Positions 1 to 6,430 of a stretch of 6,430 nucleotides of DNA are shown in pieces. Source of the stretch: Phytoactinopolyspora endophytica (GTDB taxonomy: Bacteria; Actinomycetota; Actinomycetes; Jiangellales; Jiangellaceae); assembly GCF_004138495.1 (NCBI RefSeq), contig NZ_ML142871.1, positions 89,415 through 95,844 of the forward strand. Reading direction: 5' to 3'. Every line of letters begins with the position of its first letter. The stretch's first letter is position 1. Made by a program: the position numbers and the translations under genes. The notes beneath the pieces were generated by a model. That model saw nothing but the letters and a program-made list of their open reading frames with translations, did not search any database and was not told the origin of the DNA.

Positions 1-153
1 GGCGGCGAGTCGCCGACGCTCGCCTCGCCAGAGGACAGTTACGCCTCCCACGAGCTCGTGTGGGCCGCCGAGCGGGCTCGCACCACGGGCACGGTCGTCT
101 CTGTCGGCGCTACCGACTCCCGCGACGACCCTACGCATGCCGACCACATCTGA
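1..153 (+). CDS. C-terminal end of probable Gfo/Idh/MocA-type oxidoreductase (5' partial)
   Basis: An open frame enters from the left edge and gives 50 residues before the TGA at 151-153. The visible tail contains SPEDSYASHELVWAAERAR and then a TGTVVSV strand. That pattern (a helix with conserved small, acidic and aromatic residues, a Gly-containing turn, then a hydrophobic beta strand) resembles the last helix and strand of Gfo/Idh/MocA NAD(P)-dependent sugar dehydrogenases. The catalytic and Rossmann regions lie outside the window, so the assignment rests on the tail and on context. The stop codon is part of the Shine-Dalgarno run of the next gene, a binding protein for a carbohydrate importer. 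The two are therefore probably in one operon, with this enzyme acting on the imported sugar or polyol. It could be another enzyme with a similar C-terminal helix. Confidence 0.5.
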   Translation, partial: GGESPTLASPEDSYASHELVWAAERARTTGTVVSVGATDSRDDPTHADHI

Positions 154-157
154 GGAG
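152..157 (+). promoter_or_regulatory. Ribosome binding site deciding the binding-protein start
   Basis: GAGGAG at 152-157 overlaps the stop codon of the upstream gene and lies 9 nt before the ATG at 167. It supports that ATG over the in-frame ATG at 137, which would add ten polar residues in front of the signal peptide and has no such motif. Confidence 0.75.
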
Positions 158-166
158 TGGACCACG

Positions 167-1507
167 ATGGCGAAGACACGATTGATCAGGGCGGCGCTCG
201 CTGCCGCAGCAGCCACGGCCGTCTTAGCGGCCTGCACGCCGGGGAGTGAAGACGCCGGCTCGGATGACTCGGACTCCTCCGACGGGGCGGAATCCGTCTC
301 GACCGAGGTCCCGGACGAGGACGCCACGTTGAGGCTGGCTTTCGTCGACGGGCCGGAGATGGTCGACGAGCTGATCGCCGCGTTCGAGGAAGAGTACCCG
401 CAGGTCACCATAGAGCCGCAGTTCACCGAGTTCACCGACTACGTCGCCAGCATCCGGCTGAACATGACCTCCGACAGCGCACCGGACATCGCCCAGTTCA
501 ACGTCGGTGCCATGTCCGATCTGATCCCCAGCGGCCACCTGCTCAACCTCGACCCGTACAGCGAGGCCTATGGATGGCAGGAGTCGTTCCCCTCGGTCGG
601 CCTGGAGCAGCTCACCGCCGACGAGACCGGCAAGGTCTACGGCAGCGGGAGTCTGCGAGCAGTGCCTGCCGGCATGTCTCTGACCGGCGTTTTCTACAAC
701 AAGGAGCTGGCCGACGAGGCCGGCATCGAGATACCACCGGCGACGCTCGACGAGTTCGAGCAGGCGCTCGAGGCGGCCAGCGAGGCCGGTCACACGCCGC
801 TGAGCATAGGCGCGCTCGACTCCGGCGGCGCCCACATGTGGGCTGCCCTGCTCAACTCGATGATGCCGGTCGAGGACTACCGGGCATGGGTCACCGGTGA
901 GGCGGGCGGAAGCATCTCCACCGACGAAGCGCTCGCGGCCACGGAGAAGTTCACCGAGTGGGCCGACCAGGGCAACTTCAACGACTCGGCCAACGGCACG
1001 GACCAGGAGGCGTCGACCGCGCAGTTCGTCGACGGCAGGAGCGTGTTCCTGATGAACGGAAACTGGGCCGCGGCTCAGGTCGCCGACGAGATGGGCGACA
1101 ACGCGGGATTCTTCCTGCTGCCCGGTCTCGAGCAGGACGCGCCGGCGGTCGGTTCCGGCTTCAGCGTCTCATACGCGATCTCATCCCAGACCGAGCATCC
1201 GGAGGCCGCGGCCGCGTTCCTCGACTTCCTCGCGTCCCCGGAGGCGGCCGAGATCGAGGCCCACGGTGGGTTCCTGCCCCCGAACGTCGACGCGGCGCCG
1301 GAGGCAGAGGGTGTGCTGGGCGACCTGAACTCGGAGTTCGCGAGGGTGGTGGAGGCCGACGGGCTCAACGTCTTCCCCGACTTCTCCGCGCCGGCGACGT
1401 ACGACGCGCTGTCCTCCGGCATCCAGTCGCTGATCGCCGGCCGGATGGAGCCGCAGGCGTTCCTGGACGAACTCCAGGGCATCCGCGACGAGCACCACGA
1501 AGAGTAG
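167..1507 (+). CDS. Carbohydrate ABC transporter substrate-binding lipoprotein (446 aa)
   Basis: Extracytoplasmic solute-binding protein of a CUT1-type carbohydrate importer, anchored outside the membrane by lipid. The N-terminus is a lipoprotein signal peptide: positives K3, R5 and R8, an Ala/Leu-rich core, and the lipobox LAAC with Cys23 as the lipidated residue. A Ser/Asp/Glu-rich flexible linker follows to about residue 52, and then a two-lobed binding fold. Family hallmarks include APDIAQFNVG near 105-114, FYNKELADEAGIEIP near 176-190 and FLMNGNWAAAQV near 294-305. Its length of about 446 aa is normal for SBP_bac_1/8 proteins. The start at 167 was chosen for its Shine-Dalgarno and because the signal peptide then begins MAKTRLIR. 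The sugar cannot be read from the sequence. Two permease genes follow directly and an oxidoreductase tail precedes it by 13 nt, which indicates a catabolic uptake operon. Confidence 0.93.
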   Translation: MAKTRLIRAALAAAAATAVLAACTPGSEDAGSDDSDSSDGAESVSTEVPDEDATLRLAFVDGPEMVDELIAAFEEEYPQVTIEPQFTEFTDYVASIRLNMTSDSAPDIAQFNVGAMSDLIPSGHLLNLDPYSEAYGWQESFPSVGLEQLTADETGKVYGSGSLRAVPAGMSLTGVFYNKELADEAGIEIPPATLDEFEQALEAASEAGHTPLSIGALDSGGAHMWAALLNSMMPVEDYRAWVTGEAGGSISTDEALAATEKFTEWADQGNFNDSANGTDQEASTAQFVDGRSVFLMNGNWAAAQVADEMGDNAGFFLLPGLEQDAPAVGSGFSVSYAISSQTEHPEAAAAFLDFLASPEAAEIEAHGGFLPPNVDAAPEAEGVLGDLNSEFARVVEADGLNVFPDFSAPATYDALSSGIQSLIAGRMEPQAFLDELQGIRDEHHEE

Positions 1508-1513
1508 CCGGCC

Positions 1514-2452
1514 TTGTCCGCTCTCACCCGCCTGAAAGACGAGGCTCCGGTCCCGTCTGCCCGTACACCGCAGCGCGCGGGCGGCCGGGGCGGGCTCAGA
1601 CGGTACAAGGGTTACCTCTGGGTCCTGCCGGCGCTGGTCTTCTACGTCACCTTCGCCATCCTGCCGGCGTTCCACACCGCTTACCTCTCCCTGTTCGACT
1701 GGGACGGGGTGACCTTGGCGACGTGGGTGGGGCTGGAGAACTACGGGGAGGTCTTCTCCAATCCCGACTACCGCAACGCCGTCGGCCATGCCCTCCTCCT
1801 CGTCGCCTTCTTCTCCTGGATACCGATCCTGATCGGCCTGCTGATGGTCGGGCTGCTCTCCCGGCACCGGCGACGCGGCATGACCTTCTACCGAGTGTTG
1901 TTCTTCCTGCCGCAAATCGTCCCGCTCGTCGCCGTCGGGATCACCTGGCGGTGGATGTACGGCGACGACGGTGTGGTCAATCAGCTGCTCCGAGGCGTCG
2001 GGCTGGACGGGTTCACCCGCGCGTGGCTGGGCGACTTCGACTTCGCCCTACCCGCCGTCGGCCTGGTGGGCACCTGGGCGATGAGCGGTCTGTGCATGAT
2101 GCTCTTCCTGAGCGGTGTACAGAAGGTCGACACCAGTCTGTACGAGGCGGTGCGCCTCGATGGGGCCGGTGCCGTGCGCGAGTTCGTGACGGTCACCCTC
2201 CCGGCGCTGCGCGGCGAGATCGCCGTCGCCATGACGGTGACCACCGTCGCCGCCCTGGCCAGCTTCGACATCGTCTACGTGACCACCAGTGGAGGTCCGG
2301 GCTCGCAGACGACGGTGCCCGGTCTGCTGGTCTACCGGCTGGCCTTCTCCGAAGGCAAGGTGGGCCTGGCGGCGGCGATCGCCGTGGTCCTGTCCTGCCT
2401 GATCCTCACCATCGTGTTCGCGATCAACCGCCTGACCAGGACGGACCCATGA
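1514..2452 (+). CDS. Carbohydrate ABC transporter permease, MalF/UgpA-like (312 aa)
   Basis: Inner-membrane permease subunit (BPD_transp_1 fold) paired with the next gene product to form the sugar channel. Six hydrophobic segments are visible, near residues 34-56, 90-115, 124-146, 178-200, 235-258 and 284-305. The cytoplasmic EAA loop that contacts the ATPase is at 211-230 (EAVRLDGAG...TLP), with Glu211, Gly217 and Pro230. The N-terminal 33 residues are basic and cytoplasmic. The start is a TTG, and this choice is constrained. The frame is the same as that of the binding-protein gene, whose TAG lies 6 nt upstream, and no other ATG, GTG or TTG occurs before the first membrane segment. Only a weak purine stretch (GAAGAG, 1499-1504) serves as Shine-Dalgarno, so translation is probably coupled to the preceding gene. 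No ATPase gene accompanies it here, so a shared MsiK-like ATPase is likely (inference). Confidence 0.93.
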   Translation: MSALTRLKDEAPVPSARTPQRAGGRGGLRRYKGYLWVLPALVFYVTFAILPAFHTAYLSLFDWDGVTLATWVGLENYGEVFSNPDYRNAVGHALLLVAFFSWIPILIGLLMVGLLSRHRRRGMTFYRVLFFLPQIVPLVAVGITWRWMYGDDGVVNQLLRGVGLDGFTRAWLGDFDFALPAVGLVGTWAMSGLCMMLFLSGVQKVDTSLYEAVRLDGAGAVREFVTVTLPALRGEIAVAMTVTTVAALASFDIVYVTTSGGPGSQTTVPGLLVYRLAFSEGKVGLAAAIAVVLSCLILTIVFAINRLTRTDP

Positions 2453-3273
2453 ACCTACAGCGGACCGAACGGTGGTCCGGCTACGTGATCCTGACGTTGC
2501 TTGCCGTCGGTATCGTCGTGCCGTTCCTTAGCATCTTTTTCGCCTCGATGCAGCCGTCCGGGAGCACGGTGACCGGACTGTCCTGGCCGGATCAGTGGAG
2601 CCTCGACAACTACCGGGAGGCATGGACGGTCGCCGGGTTCTCCGGACTGATCCAGAACAGCTTCATCATCTGCCTGGGCGTGGTCCCCGCCACCTTGCTG
2701 CTCTCCACGCTGGCCGGCTACGCGCTGGGAACCATGCGCCTGCCCGGGGGCAACGCGGTGTTCATGTTCTTCGTGGCCGGGTTGACCATCCCGGTGGAGC
2801 TGATCGTCGTACCGCTGTATTTCAACCTGGACTCGGTGGGCCTGTTGAACACCTACTGGGCGGTCATCCTGGTGGAGATCGCGCTGTTCATGCCGTTCAG
2901 CGTGTTCTGGATGCGCACACATTTCCGGGCGACGCCGCCCGAGCTGATGGAGGCGGCTCGCGTCGACGGCGCGTCGCCGGGCATGATTCTCCGCCAGATC
3001 CTGCTGCCGCTCGCCCGGCCTTCGCTGATGACTCTCGCGGTCCTGGTGTTCATGTGGTCATGGAACCAGTTCCTGCTGGTCCTGATCTTGATTCAGGATC
3101 CGGACCGGCGCACCGCCCCGGCCGGGCTCGGCTACTTCGTCGGACAGCACACCACGAACATCCCGGTGCTGTCCGCCGGCACGGTGATCGTGATCCTGCC
3201 GATCATGCTGCTCTACCTGGCCTTCCAGCGCAGCTTCATCGCCGGCCTCCTCCAAGGCGCCCTCAAAGGCTGA
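2449..3273 (+). CDS. Carbohydrate ABC transporter permease, MalG/UgpE-like (274 aa)
   Basis: Second permease subunit of the importer. Hydrophobic segments lie near residues 11-33, 68-92, 103-125, 136-158, 193-215 and 240-260. The EAA loop is at 168-187 (EAARVDGASPG...LLP), with Glu168, Gly174 and Pro187 as the conserved contacts for the ATPase. The C-terminus, RSFIAGLLQGALKG, is the typical end of MalG-type subunits (RxFxxGLxxGAxKG), so the gene is complete. The ATG at 2449 shares an ATGA with the TGA of the first permease, a 4-nt overlap that points to translational coupling and equal dosage. The same frame stays open far upstream (from about 958), but only because of high GC. The MalG-type N-terminus starts at 2449. 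Transcription likely stops at the hairpin 49 nt beyond the stop codon. Confidence 0.94.
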   Translation: MNLQRTERWSGYVILTLLAVGIVVPFLSIFFASMQPSGSTVTGLSWPDQWSLDNYREAWTVAGFSGLIQNSFIICLGVVPATLLLSTLAGYALGTMRLPGGNAVFMFFVAGLTIPVELIVVPLYFNLDSVGLLNTYWAVILVEIALFMPFSVFWMRTHFRATPPELMEAARVDGASPGMILRQILLPLARPSLMTLAVLVFMWSWNQFLLVLILIQDPDRRTAPAGLGYFVGQHTTNIPVLSAGTVIVILPIMLLYLAFQRSFIAGLLQGALKG

Positions 3274-3321
3274 CTCCCCGTTACTCTCCGCTCCTCGACC
3301 TTCCCACAACCAACGCGACCA

Positions 3322-3360
3322 CAGAAAAGGTGCCGGAGGAACGCTCCGGCACCTTTTCTG
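3322..3360. terminator. Bidirectional intrinsic terminator between convergent operons
   Basis: A perfect 17-bp inverted repeat (3322-3338 with 3344-3360) closes a 5-nt GAACG loop. The stem core is GGTGCCGGAG/CTCCGGCACC. AAAA lies on the left flank and TTTT on the right, within the stem ends, so a U-containing 3' side is produced from either strand. It lies 48 bases after the permease stop and 14 bases beyond the arc stop, so it can end both transcripts. The rest of the 101-bp gap (3274-3374) shows no other feature. Confidence 0.9.
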
Positions 3361-3374
3361 ACGGCTTCGATGTT

Positions 3375-5060
3375 CTACAAGTACTGGCCGGTGTTCGCGA
3401 CCGTGTCGATGGACCTCCCGGCCTCTCCCCCGGTCTTGCCCGAGATCAGGGTCCGGATGAAGACGATCCGCTCGCCCTTCTTGCCGGAGATCCGCGCCCA
3501 GTCATCCGGGTTCGTGGTGTTCGGCAGGTCCTCGTTCTCCTTGAACTCGTCGAAGCAGGCGTTCAGCAGGTGCTGGACCCGCAGGCCCTTGACGCCCATG
3601 TCGAGTGCGTCCTTGATCGCCATCTTCTTCGCCCGGTCGACGATGTTCTGGATCATCGCACCGGAGTTGAAGTCCTTGAAGAACAGGACCTCCTTGTCCC
3701 CGTTCGCATACGTGACCTCCAGGAAGCGGTTCTCCTCGGTCTCGGAGTACATCCGCTCCACCGACCGCTGGATCATCGCATCGACCGTCGCGGCGGCATC
3801 CTCACCATGCTCGGTGAGGTCGTCCGCATGCAGCGGAAGGTCGGTCGTGAGGTACTTGCTGAAGATATCCTTGGCAGATTCGGCGTCAGGCCGCTCGATC
3901 TTGATCTTCACGTCGAGGCGTCCTGGGCGCAGGATAGCCGGATCGATCATGTCCTCCCGGTTGGAGGCGCCGATGACGATCACGTTCTGCAGGCTCTCCA
4001 CGCCGTCGATCTCGGACAGCAGCTGCGGGACGATCGTGTTCTCCACATCCGACGACACACCCGAGCCACGGGTACGGAACAGGGAGTCCATCTCGTCGAA
4101 GAAGACGATGACCGGGGTGCCCTCGCTGGCCTTCTCGCGTGCCCGCTGGAAGACCAGGCGGATGTGCCGCTCGGTCTCACCGACGTACTTGTTCAGCAGC
4201 TCCGGGCCCTTGATGTTCAGGAAGTAGGACTTCCCCTCGGACTTGCCGAGCTTCCGCGCGACTTCCTTGGCCAGTGAGTTCGCGACCGCCTTGGCGATCA
4301 GCGTCTTCCCGCAGCCTGGCGGCCCATAGAGCAGGACACCCTTCGGGGGCCGCAGCTGATGCTCTCGGAACAGGTCGGCATGCAGGTATGGCAGCTCCAC
4401 AGCATCCCGGATCTGGTCGATCTGGCCGCCCAGCCCGCCGATGTCGTGGTAGTCGATGTCCGGAACCTCTTCGAGGATCAGCTCCTCGACCTCGCTCTTC
4501 GGGATGCGTTCGTAGATGAACCCGGCGCGTGGCTCCAGCAGCACTGAGTCACCCGACCGCAGCCCCGTGTCCTGCAAGGACGATGCGATGCGGACGACGC
4601 GTTCCTCATCGGTGTGGCCGATGACCAGGGCCCGCTCGCCATCGGCGAGCAGCTCCTTGAGCATGACGACTTCACCCACGCGCTCATACTCCAAGGCGCG
4701 CACTACGTTGAGCGCCTCGTTGAGCATGATCTCCTGCCCCGGGCGGAGCGTATCGACGTCCACATCAGGACTCACCGCGACCCGCAGCTTACGCCCGCCC
4801 GTGAAGACGTCGACCGTGCCGTCTTCGTGACGCGCAAGGTACGTGCCGAACCCGGATGGTGGCTGAGCCAGCCTGTCGATCTCCTCCTTCAACGCCACGA
4901 TCTGGTCGCGCGCCTCGCGCAACGTGGCCGCGAGCCGTTCGTTCTGTGCGGTGACCGACGCCAGCCTGGCCTCCAGAAAGGCCACCTCGCCGGCGAGCTC
5001 AGAAGGCTCTCGCCCTGATCCTCGACGCATGTGCTCGAAGCCGTCATCCTGAGTTGCCAC
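3375..5060 (-). CDS. arc: Proteasome-associated AAA+ ATPase ARC/Mpa (561 aa)
   Basis: Hexameric ATPase that recognises pupylated proteins, unfolds them and feeds them into the 20S proteasome (established for Mpa/ARC). The domain order is visible. A predicted coiled coil lies at about 20-66 (heptad-like helix that binds Pup), then the tandem OB interdomain at about 70-185, then the AAA+ domain from about 205. Walker A is GPPGCGKT at 246-253 (Lys252, Thr253), pore loop KYVGE at 291-295, and Walker B VIVFFDE at 317-323 (Asp322, Glu323). Asn367 fits sensor 1, and RPGR at 378-381 supplies the arginine fingers. The protein ends in GQYL (558-561), whose penultimate Tyr inserts into the proteasome alpha ring. 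The start is GTG, preceded by a strong AGGAGG with a 7-nt spacer. At 561 aa it is somewhat shorter than M. tuberculosis Mpa (609 aa), mainly at the N-terminus. Its usual downstream partners (dop, pup, prcBA) are not within the window. Confidence 0.97.
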   Translation of the reverse strand: MATQDDGFEHMRRGSGREPSELAGEVAFLEARLASVTAQNERLAATLREARDQIVALKEEIDRLAQPPSGFGTYLARHEDGTVDVFTGGRKLRVAVSPDVDVDTLRPGQEIMLNEALNVVRALEYERVGEVVMLKELLADGERALVIGHTDEERVVRIASSLQDTGLRSGDSVLLEPRAGFIYERIPKSEVEELILEEVPDIDYHDIGGLGGQIDQIRDAVELPYLHADLFREHQLRPPKGVLLYGPPGCGKTLIAKAVANSLAKEVARKLGKSEGKSYFLNIKGPELLNKYVGETERHIRLVFQRAREKASEGTPVIVFFDEMDSLFRTRGSGVSSDVENTIVPQLLSEIDGVESLQNVIVIGASNREDMIDPAILRPGRLDVKIKIERPDAESAKDIFSKYLTTDLPLHADDLTEHGEDAAATVDAMIQRSVERMYSETEENRFLEVTYANGDKEVLFFKDFNSGAMIQNIVDRAKKMAIKDALDMGVKGLRVQHLLNACFDEFKENEDLPNTTNPDDWARISGKKGERIVFIRTLISGKTGGEAGRSIDTVANTGQYL

Positions 5061-5067
5061 GGTCGCA

Positions 5068-5073
5068 CCTCCT
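5068..5073 (-). promoter_or_regulatory. Ribosome binding site of arc
   Basis: On the minus strand this reads AGGAGG, 7 nt before the GTG at 5060. It fixes that GTG as the start and argues against the in-frame ATG ten codons later. Confidence 0.8.
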
Positions 5074-5096
5074 CGTCGGGTGTCGCTCTTTCCATG

Positions 5097-5102
5097 ACCC
5101 TA
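5097..5102 (-). promoter_or_regulatory. Candidate -10 element for arc
   Basis: In the 105-bp gap between trmI and arc, the minus strand carries TAGGGT, which fits the actinobacterial TANNNT -10 pattern. It would place the transcript start about 30 nt before the arc GTG, upstream of its Shine-Dalgarno. No good -35 hexamer is seen 17-18 nt further upstream (only GGCGAG/CGGCGA), so this is a weak call. arc may instead, or also, be read through from trmI. Confidence 0.35.
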
Positions 5103-5165
5103 CATTCGCTTACCCGGTTCTCGCCGCTTCGCCATCGATCGTGACGAGAAGTTCACGCCTTTTGA

Positions 5166-6094
<929 letters not shown>

Positions 6095-6098
<4 letters not shown>

Positions 6099-6430
6099 GA
6101 GCGAGACAGTGTGGAGTCGACGTCGGACGCGACGAGCACGCCGTAAGCCCGTCCGCCCTCATCGACGACGAGGTACTCCGACGTCGGCTGCCGGCGCATC
6201 GCCCGCAGCAGGTCTTCGCCGCTGACCCCGAGGCCGAGCACCATCCCGTCCTGCAGTGACTTCGCCGTACTGGCCACCGGTACCCACGGCCGTCGCTCCT
6301 CCGGCAGGGCCGCGAGCGCCGCCTCGCTGACCACGCCCGTCGGGCGCCCGGCCGAGTCGACGAGGATCATCGACGTCGCGCCGGCCTCGTGGGCATGCCG
6401 CAGGGCCTCGGAGACAGGCAGGTCGGCCTG
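6095..6430 (-). CDS. C-terminal CBS-pair region of probable site-2 metalloprotease (5' partial)
   Basis: 111 codons are visible. The gene enters from the right edge and stops with TGA at 6095-6097. The visible protein holds two CBS-like repeats. The first has MILVDSAGRPTGVVSEAAL (visible residues 21-39) and the second YLVVDEGGRAYGVLVASDV (86-104). Each is the beta-beta-helix end of a CBS unit that can bind adenine nucleotides. RRPWVPVASTAKSL (46-59) joins them. In many actinobacteria the gene just before trmI encodes an M50 (S2P-like) membrane protease with exactly this sort of C-terminal CBS pair, so I infer that identity. The HExxH protease core and membrane segments lie outside the window and are not seen. 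It could also be a stand-alone CBS protein. The gene is separated from trmI by 71 bp containing a large inverted repeat. Confidence 0.75.

Noticed and set aside
137..166. Upstream ATG giving a ten-residue longer binding protein
   Set aside because: It lies inside the upstream reading frame, has no Shine-Dalgarno, and would put acidic and polar residues before the signal peptide. The ATG at 167 has GAGGAG at proper spacing.
958..2448. Very long open frame continuous with the second permease, running upstream through the binding protein and first permease genes
   Set aside because: The translation is Arg/Gly/Pro-rich and low in hydrophobic order until 2449, where a clear MalG-like N-terminus begins. 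It is an artefact of high GC on the same strand as two well-supported genes.
3370..4227. 285-codon plus-strand open frame antisense to arc
   Set aside because: Its composition (Ser/Arg-rich) is what arc codons give when read in reverse. No family match is apparent and no ribosome binding site is convincing.
2595..4277. 560-codon plus-strand open frame crossing the permease end, the terminator and arc
   Set aside because: It spans a strong terminator and two well-supported genes on opposite strands, and shows no recognisable domain. It is a GC-driven shadow frame.
5118..5150. Possible weak hairpin (TTCTCG/CGAGAA) in the gap between trmI and arc
   Set aside because: Only six pairs with a 21-nt loop and no T-run, which is expected by chance and too weak to call a terminator or operator.

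Overview
The window is GC-rich DNA from an actinobacterium. The strongest evidence is a complete gene for the bacterial proteasome ATPase ARC/Mpa. Beside it is a Rv2118c-type tRNA (adenine-58-N1) methyltransferase and the CBS-domain tail of a probable site-2 metalloprotease. This three-gene order is familiar from actinobacterial chromosomes. GTG and TTG starts and a SUFU-independent, possibly leaderless gene start also fit this group. I cannot name the genus.

Layout: bases 1-3273 (+ strand) are the end of a sugar-uptake operon. It holds the last 50 codons of a probable Gfo/Idh/MocA-type oxidoreductase, a lipoprotein solute-binding protein, and two MalF/MalG-like permeases. The spacings are 13 nt, 6 nt and a 4-nt ATGA overlap, so they are almost certainly co-transcribed. 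No ATPase gene is present, as is common where carbohydrate importers share a MsiK-type ATPase. A 17-bp perfect hairpin (3322-3360), A-rich on one side and T-rich on the other, separates this operon from the convergent minus-strand genes.

Bases 3375-6430 are on the minus strand. Reading in the direction of transcription they are: the C-terminal tail of a CBS-domain protein (cut by the window edge), an intergenic inverted repeat, trmI, a 105-bp gap with a candidate promoter, and arc. The arc product ends in the GQYL tail that docks ATPase rings onto the 20S proteasome, so it looks functional.

The most noticeable contextual feature is that arc is followed by a terminator and a convergent sugar operon, where dop-pup-prcB-prcA are usually expected. 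The most noticeable non-coding feature is a 15-bp perfect inverted repeat between the CBS protein gene and trmI. It overlaps the stop codon of the former and the possible -35 region of the latter. All genes belong to known families, and I see no convincing undescribed multi-gene system here.
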